From assembly GCA_045613545.1 (NCBI GenBank), contig JAZLBD010000001.1, positions 1-64,000 on the forward strand: a DNA stretch of 64,000 nt, given 5' to 3'. The stretch is from Scatosoma sp045613545. Lineage in GTDB: Bacteria > Bacillota > Clostridia > Christensenellales > Borkfalkiaceae. A program made the position numbers and the translations under genes. Shown here piece after piece: positions 23,894 to 33,937 of this stretch. Every line of letters begins with the position of its first letter. The first letter of the stretch is position 1. The notes below the pieces were generated by a model that saw nothing but the letters and a program-made list of their open reading frames with translations, made no database searches and was not told the DNA's origin.

Positions 23894-24376
23894 TCAGTCT
23901 GTCGGTAATTGAGTATTAAAAAATAAATTGCCATCAGTTTGAGTAAATAGTGAATTCCCGTAATAATTTATAAGCACTCCTTTTGAATCAAATATTCCTG
24001 TATATGCATATGGAGAAAAAGAAATTACCATATAGCTCCCATCATCAAATACCATTCGATATGCAAATCCATTGGGCGAATCAACATCACCTTCCTCAAG
24101 AAAACACTCAAAGGACTTAGGTTTCATATAATCTAACATTTCTTTTTCTTTTTCTTCGGATAAAACTTCAATTATCTCCATCTTTTCAATATCAAATGAG
24201 ATTACCGCCTCCGCACTATTTGATATCTTTTTTACATCTGGATTACTATAATAAATAAGTTGAATCTCTGTTGTCTTATCCAATAATTCCTTGGGTACAA
24301 AAGCCTTAACAGGCTCACAAGCTGAAAAAACGAAAGTTAAAATACATAAAACCAACACAAAAAATTTTTTTCTCAT
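23894..24376 (-). CDS. Lipoprotein, candidate immunity partner of the displaced Rhs tip
   Basis: 160 residues. N-terminal MRKKFFVLVLCILTFVFSAC is a lipoprotein signal with Cys as the lipid-modified residue, so it should be tethered to the outer face of the membrane. The mature part is small and unfamiliar, with acidic patches. It starts 11 bp downstream of an orphan Rhs tip that carries a predicted metalloprotease motif. A position directly after a toxin tip is where immunity genes sit, and an extracytoplasmic location would suit protection against a cell-surface protease. Function is inference. Confidence 0.65.
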   Translation of the reverse strand: MRKKFFVLVLCILTFVFSACEPVKAFVPKELLDKTTEIQLIYYSNPDVKKISNSAEAVISFDIEKMEIIEVLSEEKEKEMLDYMKPKSFECFLEEGDVDSPNGFAYRMVFDDGSYMVISFSPYAYTGIFDSKGVLINYYGNSLFTQTDGNLFFNTQLPTD

Positions 24377-24387
24377 TGTTTCTCCTC

Positions 24388-25479
24388 TTAAATTGCAAAT
24401 AAATAACTAAATGGTCCAAAGAGAGTTGCCACAACTAAATGTGCCATGCCTAATTTTCTATCGTTTCTTGTCCATTGTGAATCTTTCCATCTCGTCGACG
24501 AATCTACACCACCAAAATAATCCGCTACTACTTCCCAAGGTCTTCTATAATAAGCATTATCCGACCACTTGTGGCGCCCCCAATTCTCGGCTGATGGAAT
24601 ACCCACATATAAAGCATAATTTAACGGTCCCAAAATTCCTTGTTGAATACTATGTCCCCATTCGTGTTTTACCGTATTTGAATCAACTCTACCCGACAAC
24701 CAAATTCCTAAAAAGCTCGCAGAACGATTACTTGAGTGGTGAATCCAAATACTAGGCATTCCTTTATAAAATGAAACTTTACTGGAATTGACCACTAAGC
24801 TTTCATCTGTATTAAACGGATTCCATCCAATTGCATTCATATCATTATATACATCATTATCAAACACCGAGCCAACCATAAAACCGCCATACATTGCCGT
24901 AGAAAATCCCGCTTGGGTAATAAATCCCCCGCCTGGCACCGTTAATGCAATTGGAATCGAAGCAAGCGTAAGACCTATTCCTACTACTGCCAATGCCACA
25001 CCCCCAATAAAACGACCTATCGCACCCCAATCCCAACTAAATGGATTCCACCAAGCGTTGCCATTCGGGTCGACATTCATCACAGGATTATTCCCGCAAT
25101 AAGCATACAAGTTCAAGCCATTGATTGCGTTTGGATTGAGATAGGAAATACCATCTATCGTCATAAATCTGCCGATTTCTGGGTCGTAGTATCTCGTCTT
25201 AAGGAAGTACAGCTCGGTTTCCGTATCGAAATAATAGCTTCTGTATCTAAACGGATTGAGATTAGCAATCGTTTCACAAGCGGAGTCCACCACTTCAATG
25301 CCATGGTTTCCCCAACCGTCGTATACATATTTTACCATAACTACACCGTTGCTGTCAAGTAGTGCAATAATATTTCCTTGCACGTCTTTTCTGTATACGT
25401 AGGTTTTATTGTCGTATTTTACGCCCGCAACGCCTGTATGGTCATAGAAGAATTCCAAACCGTTGCTTTGCTTGAGCAA
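24388..25479 (-). CDS. Orphan Rhs tip cassette with HEWGH zincin motif
   Basis: 363 codons from a TTG. The first ~130 are Rhs core ending in NPVMNVDPNG, the conserved boundary. The rest is a unique tip with a hydrophobic Gly-rich stretch and then VKHEWGHSIQQ (HExxH zinc site, about residue 271) and EVVADYFGGV as possible third ligand. Homology to the large rhs gene continues upstream in frame to about 25592 with no good start or ribosome site. It is thus probably silent until recombined onto a full-length Rhs. No stop interrupts it. Confidence 0.75.
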   Translation of the reverse strand: MLKQSNGLEFFYDHTGVAGVKYDNKTYVYRKDVQGNIIALLDSNGVVMVKYVYDGWGNHGIEVVDSACETIANLNPFRYRSYYFDTETELYFLKTRYYDPEIGRFMTIDGISYLNPNAINGLNLYAYCGNNPVMNVDPNGNAWWNPFSWDWGAIGRFIGGVALAVVGIGLTLASIPIALTVPGGGFITQAGFSTAMYGGFMVGSVFDNDVYNDMNAIGWNPFNTDESLVVNSSKVSFYKGMPSIWIHHSSNRSASFLGIWLSGRVDSNTVKHEWGHSIQQGILGPLNYALYVGIPSAENWGRHKWSDNAYYRRPWEVVADYFGGVDSSTRWKDSQWTRNDRKLGMAHLVVATLFGPFSYLFAI

Positions 25480-25593
25480 TCTGCCTTGGCTATCATAAAT
25501 ATACGAAATATCGCCCTTCGCAATTCTTCTACCTTGTCCGTCATAACTGAATTGTACGCCGTTATAACTCGTAACACTTCTATTTGCAAAAAA

Positions 25594-25632
25594 AAAGAAA
25601 CTTTCATAAATTTCATTTATGAAAGTTTCTTT
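25594..25632. terminator. 17-bp perfect hairpin terminator
   Basis: AAAGAAACTTTCATAAA (25594-25610) pairs perfectly with 25616-25632 around TTTCA. It lies between the DUF4279-like gene and the orphan Rhs cassette, so it ends the main operon and keeps the orphan tip untranscribed from it. Confidence 0.85.
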
Positions 25633-25674
25633 GTCTTTTTTACTTAGCTTTCTATGTGTTTTTATTCCTCTTGT

Positions 25675-26070
25675 TTAGCAAAATGAAATATAAAGATTAA
25701 CTTTTAAATCATTTAAAATTTCCATTTGCTTTATATTCAAACACATATCAGTTTTATTACCAGAATACAAAATTAAATCTATTCGACATTCATAATTGGG
25801 AATAATCGTTCTAAAGATCGGCAAATATTTTTTTAGTGTTAGAAGATTTTTGGTTAAAAACGTCTCTGGTTTCGAAAAATCAACTACTTCATTAGAATAT
25901 ACCCATCTATTGGTATTTTGAGCAATAAATATTTTTTTGTTGCCTATTTTTTTTTCCACAGGTACGCCTTTATAATATATATTACTGTTTAACGGAACCA
26001 TTTTTTTTAATTCATCAATGTTTAATTTATCTCCAGCAATAGTAAATCGAAAAAATTTTGACGTTTTCAT
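25675..26070 (-). CDS. DUF4279-like immunity protein for the Rhs tip
   Basis: 131 residues. Pattern MKTSKFFRFTIAGDKLNIDE with an SNIYYKGVPV segment, NTNRWVYSNE, then a two-layer alpha/beta rest resembles DUF4279, a family often found next to polymorphic toxins. Lies 15 bp downstream of the large rhs gene, the standard immunity position, and is cytoplasmic (no signal), so the toxin should act in the cytoplasm. The family assignment is by eye and moderate. Confidence 0.62.
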   Translation of the reverse strand: MKTSKFFRFTIAGDKLNIDELKKMVPLNSNIYYKGVPVEKKIGNKKIFIAQNTNRWVYSNEVVDFSKPETFLTKNLLTLKKYLPIFRTIIPNYECRIDLILYSGNKTDMCLNIKQMEILNDLKVNLYISFC

Positions 26071-26084
26071 CCTATCTCTCCTAT

Positions 26085-29000
26085 TTATTTAAAAAACTGC
26101 TTAATGAATTCAGCTATTTCACGCAATAAATCTTTATCCAAATTATCAGCCCCACCTCGTCCTTCACTCTTTTTATAATCTTCAATTTCTCTTTGAAACA
26201 GCTCTTTCTGATTTTCCGACATACCTCGTTCCAAAGATTTTACAAAAGGATCTTTTGCAAACATTATCTGCAATCCAAGTAACGCTGCAACACCTAACGC
26301 CGCAATTTGAGCACCAGTTAATGTTATAACCGCTGTTCCACCACCTGCAAGAGCAAATCCGCCAAAAGAAAACAACTTACCTAAGAATGAAGCAACCGCA
26401 GGTCCACCATAAATAAACGCCGCAATCAAACCGCCTATAATACCGCCGATAACTGCGCCGGTTAAGAAGCCTTCTGCTATTGCGCCGACTAAATCCCAAC
26501 CTCGTGCACCGTTATTATATGCCGTTACGCCCGCATAGATTGCAAATCCTGCCCCGACTACTGCCGCGCCAATCAATACACCAATAAGAATGCCTGCTAA
26601 AATACCAATCGTACCATTCGGGTCAACATTCATTACAGGATTGTTTACACAGTACGCATACAAGTTCAAGCCGTTAATCGTATCGGGGTCAAGGTATTCT
26701 ACCCCGTCTTGCGAAATAAATCTTCCTGCTTCAGGGTCGAAGTATCTCGTCTTCAGATAATACAATTTGGTATCGCTATCGTAATAATATCCACGATATC
26801 TAAACGGGTTAAGATTACCGATATGGTTCTCGTCAGTAATAATTACGTTATTAGCATTAGAAACTTCGTTGTTTCCCCATGCATCGTATGTATATTTTAC
26901 CACAACTGCGCCACTTGTGTCAAGCAGTGCGATTACGTTGCCGAGAATATCTTTTCTGTAGAAATAAGTTTTTCCGTTGTGTTTTACTGACGAAACGCCA
27001 CTATGGTCATAGAAAAATTCTAAATCGTTGCTTTGCTTGAGCAATCTGCCTTGGCTATCATAAATATACGAAATACCGCCCTTTGTAATTCTTCTACCTT
27101 GTCCGTCATAACTGAATTGTACGCCATTATAACTCGAAACACGTCTATTCGTCCAACCAAGTATTTTGCCCCTATACGTGGTTTGTACGTTCGTCGTTTC
27201 GTTATAAGAGCATTCTTCGCCGTTGAACGCCAACAGTTTATCCCCATCGTAAATATATACTTTGTCTTCGGAATCCAATTCTTCGATATCGATTGCATTC
27301 TTTAAGGTAAAGGTAAATTTGCGTTGCTTAAGAATGTTACCATTATTATCGTAAGAGAACAAAACGGTTTTATTCATTACCTTGTTATCTTCACGGATAA
27401 GGCGATTAAGTGCATCGTATTGATAACGCATTGCAAGTTCACCGTTTTCATATACCTTTTCGATATTACCCATTACATCGTAAGCATATCTCAAGCTATC
27501 CACAAGCGCAAAGTTTTCACCATGCTTGTTGCCAAAACGAATCGTTGCAGGCATATTCGTTGCATGGTCTCCCACCTTATGATATACAATACTTTCTTCG
27601 GCAATCTTATCAGTGCCAATGCAAATTGCTTTACCCTTATTTCTACCTATAACGTCAAGTTTCGGTTTTACAGTACTACCGTTAACGGTAATAGTTTCCA
27701 ACGCCTGCGTAGAATCGGTTTTATAACTGTAAGTATATTCTTGCGGAACTGTACCTACAATCGTTTTCTTTGCAAGTTTCCCCGCAGAATTATAAGCATA
27801 CGCTTCTCCATAACCGCTGGAAATTTGCACATCGCTACTATCTACTTCGTAAACTGCCGTTACGTTATCAAGCTCATCACGTTCAAACTTATAGTTTTTA
27901 CCCGTAACTTTATCTTTTAACGTGTCAAGTTGACCTTTCTTATCATAAACGTTTTCAAGTTGAACAACGTTATTTGCCGTCAATTTTAGCAAATTACCCT
28001 TACCGTCTTTTTCGCTTACAAATACGTCACCTGCTTTATACGTTGCATTTATGGTTTCCTTCGCTACAGCGCCGTAACTATCCTGCGTTTCCGCATAACT
28101 GTATTGAACATAATCCACAACACCGTTAAGTTCAACTGCTTTCAGTTTACGCTTATGGTTATACGCATATTTCACGTTATTATTACCGCTCTTGAGTTCA
28201 ACGACTGCACCATAACGATATACTTTTTGCGTGCTGTTTTCTTCGCCGTCTTCCGTGCTTTGCGAAATTGCCGTAACCGTATCGTCGTAATCTCTTCCGT
28301 AAGCAAATTTACTACCGTTGGGGAGGATTTCTTCTCGAACAGTGCTCGTTCCGTCTACATAACCGAATTTCTTCTTATTTTCGCCCGTTTCGTCTATTTC
28401 GGCAAGAACTTTACCATTGTCATCATATTCCGTTTCGGTATAGAACTTGCTACTCGTATCCAAAGAATTATACGTATACGATTTGATTACGTTTCCCTTA
28501 TCGTCGTAAACGCTTTCTTCTATCGTTTTACCCGTCGTATATTCCTCGCCTTCCACATAGCTTTCCGTTCTGATTACGTCGCCGTATGCGTTATAATTGT
28601 ATTTCTTATACGAAACAATTGGATCTGCAAGATTGCTGTACGTAACTTCCGCTCTTTCTTGGATAAGCTTTTGATTATCGTCGTACGTATAGTCCACCAC
28701 CGTCGTTTGCGTAGTTTGTTGTTCTACGCCGCTTGTATCTAACCATTCGGAAATCAAAATTTCGCTTGTCGTTTTACTTACAGGATTGTTAAATTGGTCG
28801 ATAACCGTTGTTTCCATATCTCCGCTTTCAAATACATACGAATCCAATGCGGTTTTATAAAGCGAAGAACAAGCCGCTCTAATAACGACTTCTTTCGGGT
28901 CGATTTGCTGTTCGCTACCAATCCAATAAGGGTTATGCGTATATTGTTCTGCCGTGCAGACAAGATATTGATTACTTGCCACGTCAAAATCCGCTTTGCG

Positions 29001-32000
29001 ATAGCCTGTACAGTTACCGCTTTCATCGAAATAATATCTTTCAGCCACAAGATTTTCCGTTACGGTCGTAGAAGTAATCGGATAGCTGCTATAAGGGGTA
29101 TAGGAAATATTCGCTTGAGAAATAAAGTTATTCCCCGTCGTTTGCCCATCTACGGCAATATTATCTACCGTTGAATAGTGAGAAATTTGTGTAGGACGAT
29201 TGTAGGAATAATTAATATTCGTCAACAAGCCGTTTTTCGTTTCTTCCAACGAATAAATATTATTTCCAGAGTAGTTAATCGTAAGGTTTTCTCCCGTATC
29301 ATATGCAATATTCGTTACGACATTGCTACTGTTATAAGTAAAACAAGTTTTTCTGCCTCTCGTGTCGATAATTGCCGTCAACTGATTTTGTTCGTTATAA
29401 CTGAACACAACCTGTTTTTCGGTGTTATCATATACACGAGCAATACGACTCTTATCCTCGGTTCCTTCGTAATAACTTTCATATTCGATAACCGTATAAT
29501 TTTCGTATCTATCATATAAAGCAACAAATTTGCCCTTGGCATTAAATCCTTTGATGTATTGCCCGTCGGTTAAGAAATTTACAGCCAATTGAAGTTGCAT
29601 CTTTTTATATTGTTTTTCAATAGACAAATACTCCACGACCATTTTTTGGAATTGGTCCAAATAATAGTCCTTTTTCTCGCAAATGAGCTCCATTTGCGAA
29701 TTATAATGCTCAACTTGTTTACCGTTTTCAGTTTGTATATTAGCAATATTCGCACATTGGTCTTGCAAAATATATTTTTGATCCGTTAATTCATTGTACT
29801 GATTTTCAATTTCCGTCTTTTTTACCATAAGATAATCTTTCTGTTTTTTCAAATCAGTTCTTTGTGCACCAATTTTACCCTCAAGGCTTGAAAAATAGGT
29901 TCTTGAATATCCCTGTTGATGGTCACTATCGCTAGCCGCACTATTATAATACGTTTCTTGAATATCAAGAATTGATTTTTGAGTTTCCATAGCCAATTCT
30001 TGGTCATCAAGATACCCCAATTCGTCTAAACAAAGACCATTTTTATTCGCAATTGAAGTTAATTGTAGGTCAATCGAACGTTCCTCCTGAGAATACGAAG
30101 TATTTTGATACCCTAAAACACGTACTTGCAATAACGCTGAAATATAATTCATTGCTTCACTTACAGGCAAAATCATTTCACTTTTAGCTAAGCCAGCTTT
30201 AAATTCTTCACAACTATAAGCACTCAATTCATGGTTAGAAAACTGGTCAACGATAGTTCCCGTATTCGTATTAAACCTAACAAATTCTTTTAAACCGTAC
30301 TCATATTCCTTAAAAGCATTTTTAACTTTTTTGTATTCATCTGTTCTGTGTTCGAAATAATCTACGTTTTTAACGCCCTCAAGCTCCGTCATTGCTTTTA
30401 AGCCCGCCGTAGACTTATATTCGCAAGTTACAGGATACGTTTGATTGCTCTGGGTATACGTCATTCTTCCTTCTGCGTCTACAACAATCAAACTCTTATC
30501 TGCAATGTATTTTTTAGTTCCCGAATTGTTGATATAATAGTAATAATCATGAAAACCGTGCTTGTCCCCACTAGCGTCGGTGTAAATATAGTCCCCATCG
30601 GCATATTTTACAAGCGTTTCATTCAAATTCAATCTAAAATTGCCACCCAACAAATAATTGTCGGCATTTCTCTTATGAATATGATAAATCCCCATACCCA
30701 TAACTGAATTTTCCGGTTTAACGTCGCAAATCGACGTTACCATACTACCCGTTGCAAGATTAACTTCACCCGTTGCAATGCCTGCAAGCGTAAACGTTTT
30801 CTTTGTCGGACGAACGTTTTCATTCGTCAAATACTCAATTTCAATCACGGGCAGAGTATTAGTCATTGAAAATTCTATTTCGTAATTATTATATTGATAA
30901 GGCGTTAAGTAGACAATAAAATCCCCTGCGCTTGCTTTAAATTGCGAAGTAATATCCAACTGCACTTCATCATCCGCAGACGCGTGATACGATTTATTGT
31001 CACAATAAAAATATCCACTGCTCTTTACTGTTTTTAGAATTAATTTCACATTGGAAATAGAAGCTTCCATCAAATTGATTAAGCTCTTTTTGATTGTAAG
31101 ATCCGTTTTATATTCATACGAAGAAGTTCTTGAGACTCGGATATTACTATAACTATTATTAGTATACCAAGGACCATAGTTAATTCCCGAACCATAACTC
31201 GAATAGATGTCTCTATAATACGTTTGCTTGGTAACAAGATTGTTTTGACTCGTCACAACTTGTGGGTCAATCATAACGGGGAACGCTCTATCGGCAGCAT
31301 TCACCCATTCTTCGTTCGCAACGACAGCAAACATAAACTTTCCGTCTTCAGACGGCTCCAACTCATAATAAACGTCGTCGCTCGCAACGCCGTTTGCATC
31401 GTACATATAAGGACTGGGAATGGTGAACTCTACCTTTTGTTCTACCGTTCCGTCTTCTTTTTCCTTTTCGGTATAAAGTTCCAAGCTTTCGTTATCATCC
31501 GAAAGACGAAGTTTCAACCCTTCCGTTTTCAATGCGAAAAGGTATCTATAATCCGCAGATTTTTCTTTAACGATAATATTTTCTTTAAGGTTATTCCCCA
31601 GCAAGCAATATTCAAGGTCGGTATCCTTCTCAATATTTTCGTAAACAGCCGAACTATTGATATGTTTTGCTACGCTTTGCGTACCGTTATTTACCTTCAA
31701 AACCGTTTCTGCTACGTCTTCAACGTTTTTATTGGCAACAGAAGCAACCTGTTTTCCAAGATACTCCCAAGAAAGTTGCTTGTCCGATTTAGAAATTGCA
31801 ACTTTTTTACCTTTATGTACTTTGGAAATTCGGGTTTTAAACTTACCGCTTTTAGTTTCAAACGCATCCTCTTTTTCCTCCAAAGAATTATCGATATGCT
31901 TCCATTTCTTTTCTTCTTCGTCAAAGAAGCTCACCGATTCCGCATTAAACACAGACTTAACCGTGCCGTTATTTAAAACGTAGTGTCGAGAGTTTTCATC

Positions 32001-32177
32001 TGTTCGCGTTTCGTCCTCATGCAATACAGCAGGGTCATCCCATTGTTCATGTTCCTCTTGCGGAACTTCTGCACCCACTTGTGCCTCAACAGCCAGTTTA
32101 TACGCCTGTTGTTCTTCCAAAGCAGCGTTTTCCGCCGTTTGCTCATCGTTCGCATTTTTTAATTTGATAATTCCCAT
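26085..32177 (-). CDS. Large Rhs/YD-repeat polymorphic toxin
   Basis: About 2030 residues. Cytosolic-looking acidic N-terminus with no signal peptide, a beta-rich DNRLRE-like region (about 290-460), a coiled-coil part around 700-900, then YD repeats (YDNNGNILKQRK, YDSQGRLLKQS) and the Rhs core ending ...NPVMNVDPNG at about residue 1850. The variable tip has Gly-rich hydrophobic segments and a charged end, KSEGRGGADNLDKDLLREIA. The tip activity is not recognised. The start at 32177 has AGGAGGATTAAAAACA upstream. Last large gene of a ten-gene overlapping operon. Export route unknown. Confidence 0.92.
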   Translation of the reverse strand: MGIIKLKNANDEQTAENAALEEQQAYKLAVEAQVGAEVPQEEHEQWDDPAVLHEDETRTDENSRHYVLNNGTVKSVFNAESVSFFDEEEKKWKHIDNSLEEKEDAFETKSGKFKTRISKVHKGKKVAISKSDKQLSWEYLGKQVASVANKNVEDVAETVLKVNNGTQSVAKHINSSAVYENIEKDTDLEYCLLGNNLKENIIVKEKSADYRYLFALKTEGLKLRLSDDNESLELYTEKEKEDGTVEQKVEFTIPSPYMYDANGVASDDVYYELEPSEDGKFMFAVVANEEWVNAADRAFPVMIDPQVVTSQNNLVTKQTYYRDIYSSYGSGINYGPWYTNNSYSNIRVSRTSSYEYKTDLTIKKSLINLMEASISNVKLILKTVKSSGYFYCDNKSYHASADDEVQLDITSQFKASAGDFIVYLTPYQYNNYEIEFSMTNTLPVIEIEYLTNENVRPTKKTFTLAGIATGEVNLATGSMVTSICDVKPENSVMGMGIYHIHKRNADNYLLGGNFRLNLNETLVKYADGDYIYTDASGDKHGFHDYYYYINNSGTKKYIADKSLIVVDAEGRMTYTQSNQTYPVTCEYKSTAGLKAMTELEGVKNVDYFEHRTDEYKKVKNAFKEYEYGLKEFVRFNTNTGTIVDQFSNHELSAYSCEEFKAGLAKSEMILPVSEAMNYISALLQVRVLGYQNTSYSQEERSIDLQLTSIANKNGLCLDELGYLDDQELAMETQKSILDIQETYYNSAASDSDHQQGYSRTYFSSLEGKIGAQRTDLKKQKDYLMVKKTEIENQYNELTDQKYILQDQCANIANIQTENGKQVEHYNSQMELICEKKDYYLDQFQKMVVEYLSIEKQYKKMQLQLAVNFLTDGQYIKGFNAKGKFVALYDRYENYTVIEYESYYEGTEDKSRIARVYDNTEKQVVFSYNEQNQLTAIIDTRGRKTCFTYNSSNVVTNIAYDTGENLTINYSGNNIYSLEETKNGLLTNINYSYNRPTQISHYSTVDNIAVDGQTTGNNFISQANISYTPYSSYPITSTTVTENLVAERYYFDESGNCTGYRKADFDVASNQYLVCTAEQYTHNPYWIGSEQQIDPKEVVIRAACSSLYKTALDSYVFESGDMETTVIDQFNNPVSKTTSEILISEWLDTSGVEQQTTQTTVVDYTYDDNQKLIQERAEVTYSNLADPIVSYKKYNYNAYGDVIRTESYVEGEEYTTGKTIEESVYDDKGNVIKSYTYNSLDTSSKFYTETEYDDNGKVLAEIDETGENKKKFGYVDGTSTVREEILPNGSKFAYGRDYDDTVTAISQSTEDGEENSTQKVYRYGAVVELKSGNNNVKYAYNHKRKLKAVELNGVVDYVQYSYAETQDSYGAVAKETINATYKAGDVFVSEKDGKGNLLKLTANNVVQLENVYDKKGQLDTLKDKVTGKNYKFERDELDNVTAVYEVDSSDVQISSGYGEAYAYNSAGKLAKKTIVGTVPQEYTYSYKTDSTQALETITVNGSTVKPKLDVIGRNKGKAICIGTDKIAEESIVYHKVGDHATNMPATIRFGNKHGENFALVDSLRYAYDVMGNIEKVYENGELAMRYQYDALNRLIREDNKVMNKTVLFSYDNNGNILKQRKFTFTLKNAIDIEELDSEDKVYIYDGDKLLAFNGEECSYNETTNVQTTYRGKILGWTNRRVSSYNGVQFSYDGQGRRITKGGISYIYDSQGRLLKQSNDLEFFYDHSGVSSVKHNGKTYFYRKDILGNVIALLDTSGAVVVKYTYDAWGNNEVSNANNVIITDENHIGNLNPFRYRGYYYDSDTKLYYLKTRYFDPEAGRFISQDGVEYLDPDTINGLNLYAYCVNNPVMNVDPNGTIGILAGILIGVLIGAAVVGAGFAIYAGVTAYNNGARGWDLVGAIAEGFLTGAVIGGIIGGLIAAFIYGGPAVASFLGKLFSFGGFALAGGGTAVITLTGAQIAALGVAALLGLQIMFAKDPFVKSLERGMSENQKELFQREIEDYKKSEGRGGADNLDKDLLREIAEFIKQFFK

Positions 32178-32218
32178 TGTTTTTAATCCTCCTGATTTTG
32201 TTTTTCTATATGGCAATT

Positions 32219-32776
32219 TTAATTTTCTAAAGTCATCGCAAAAATATGCGTAAACATATTATCTGGCAAAACTATTTCTTTTATAATTTTCCTTTGCATA
32301 ATCTCACAGTTGATATGATGGAAATGGACAAGATGTGTAGAAGCTCCAGACGTTATAACCGTTCTTACTGTAGACGTGTTTTTCCCATACCAATCGGTAT
32401 TTTTCTGATCACTATACGGCATATGCGACCAATCTATAAACGGAACCCTAATGATTTCCTCGCTTAAATCATCATATACGATTTTGAAATATTCGTTGGT
32501 GTCGCCCCAATATGCAAATCCGATGAGATGCAATTTTGTAGCAAGATCGTTTATCGCTATTTTTTGCCTATCACATACAACGTTATCAAACTGTCCAAAA
32601 TTAAAGCAAAACTCTACGTCTTCCAAAACGTCTTGTTCCTTCAATTTTACGTCCGATTTCAAAATACAAATGTTATCAAGCCCAAACTCTTTTCCTTCAA
32701 TTTCTTTCGGCAACTGTCTATAAACCATTTTGTGGTTGTAATGCTCTTTAAGATTTATTGGAATAAAACGGCTCAT
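32219..32776 (-). CDS. Beta-sandwich, carbohydrate-binding-like protein
   Basis: 185 residues. The order IPINLKEHYNHKMV, FNFGQFDNVVCDRQKIAI, KLHLIGFAYWGDTNEYFKIV and FIDWSHM matches a beta-sandwich module that accompanies glycoside hydrolases, in which 'DNV-GQ-I' and 'LH-LG--T-G' are conserved. Here it stands alone with no signal peptide. It overlaps the BtrH-like gene by 4 bp and precedes rhs by 42 bp. A possible role as a sugar-recognising partner or chaperone of the Rhs protein is speculation. Confidence 0.5.
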   Translation of the reverse strand: MSRFIPINLKEHYNHKMVYRQLPKEIEGKEFGLDNICILKSDVKLKEQDVLEDVEFCFNFGQFDNVVCDRQKIAINDLATKLHLIGFAYWGDTNEYFKIVYDDLSEEIIRVPFIDWSHMPYSDQKNTDWYGKNTSTVRTVITSGASTHLVHFHHINCEIMQRKIIKEIVLPDNMFTHIFAMTLEN

Positions 32777-33714
32777 TTTTCCTTTCGCACCTCCAAAAGA
32801 AAATCGTAAACAACCTTTTCAAGTTCTTCTATTTCTTCTAACTTCCTTAAAACGCTATCCAAACGTTTCGTTATATAATCGTAATTATTCTGCGCTTTAA
32901 CCTTCCAGAAAAGCGATAAAATGTTTGAATATCCGCTTACCAAAGACATTATCGACTCTTGTTTTTGTTGGTTTGTGAGGAAAAATTTAGTCTTTGCCAA
33001 AGTGTAATAAAAAGTTTTCAAATCGTTTAAATAACTCGTTATTTTTTCAATATTTTCACGTGCAGCATCTAAATCATAAGAAACTATTCTGCGCAATTCG
33101 TTTAAGTTTTTCAACGAGTTTTCACGGTTATCGTTAATTTTTTCTTCGTCAATATATTTCCAAATATCAAACGTACCAACGTTCTTCTTTTTCTTAAGAA
33201 TATAACAAGAACGTTTCCGATTCAAAATGCCCTTTCTAAACATCGCATTTGCCAACAATAAATTATCCAGAGAAATAATTTTTTCTTGATACTCATAACT
33301 GTTTCGATATTCATGGTCAACTACGTTAGCTTCCTTATTTTCAACGTCATAACCATACGCCAAAATAAAATGTGGAACATGCTGAATTTGATAAGTTTCT
33401 GGACGACTTTCCAAATAATAACAATCCACGCCCATAATAACAGGATACCCTTTATCAATACAACGAATCAATTTCGCTCTATTAACATTGCAGTGCTCCC
33501 TTTTATAACCCAAAAGTTTTTCCAATTTTTCTTCATATAAGAAACCTTCTTTACCTGCATTAAAATTATTTTGAATTAACGTGAACGCATTGAGCAGAAT
33601 AGCATCCCTGTCAACTCCAAAGCACGCAATTCCCGCCATTAATTGATGGTAATAACAACTCTTAAAAAAGAAGTCGTTAAACGGTCTAACCCCAATCATT
33701 TTATTCTTTTTCAT
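32773..33714 (-). CDS. BtrH-like acyltransferase 1
   Basis: 313 residues. Residues 1-150 match the N-terminal domain of butirosin protein BtrH (a cysteine-protease-like fold): SCYYHQLMAG with a candidate nucleophile Cys, GYPVIMGVDCYYL, and HVPHFILAYGYD with the His, followed by NVVDHEY. BtrH moves an aminoacyl group from an acyl carrier protein to an aminoglycoside. The C-terminal half is helical. It overlaps the ACP gene by 14 bp, which fits an ACP-dependent transferase. Its acceptor is unknown. Confidence 0.72.
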   Translation of the reverse strand: MKKNKMIGVRPFNDFFFKSCYYHQLMAGIACFGVDRDAILLNAFTLIQNNFNAGKEGFLYEEKLEKLLGYKREHCNVNRAKLIRCIDKGYPVIMGVDCYYLESRPETYQIQHVPHFILAYGYDVENKEANVVDHEYRNSYEYQEKIISLDNLLLANAMFRKGILNRKRSCYILKKKKNVGTFDIWKYIDEEKINDNRENSLKNLNELRRIVSYDLDAARENIEKITSYLNDLKTFYYTLAKTKFFLTNQQKQESIMSLVSGYSNILSLFWKVKAQNNYDYITKRLDSVLRKLEEIEELEKVVYDFLLEVRKEK

Positions 33715-33937
33715 TTACTTTTTCCTCCACGTTATTCGCTATATCCCCCACGGTTTTCCAATCGAAAACGCCAAGTTCGTCAAGTTCAAATTCTATTCCG
33801 AACTCTTCTTCCAATTCCACAACAATACTCACAAACGTCAAGCTGTCCAAACTTAATAATTTTAGTTCACTATCTAACGTTACTTCTTCGTCTATTGCAC
33901 AGGCATTCCTAATTATTTCTACAACTCTATCTTTCAT
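33701..33937 (-). CDS. Acyl carrier protein 1
   Basis: 78 residues, acidic, four-helix ACP pattern with the phosphopantetheine Ser in LLSLDSLTFVSIVVELEEEF. It carries thioester-bound acyl or aminoacyl groups. Overlaps the AMP-ligase gene by 4 bp (ATGA) and the BtrH-like gene by 14 bp, so it is tied to both the loading enzyme and a transferase. Too different in context to be the fatty-acid AcpP. Confidence 0.88.
   Translation of the reverse strand: MKDRVVEIIRNACAIDEEVTLDSELKLLSLDSLTFVSIVVELEEEFGIEFELDELGVFDWKTVGDIANNVEEKVNEKE

Noticed and set aside
28104..31976. Several plus-strand frames (212-250 codons) opposite the rhs gene
   Set aside because: Shadows of the repetitive rhs coding sequence; hydrophobic Ile/Phe-rich translations and no ribosome sites.
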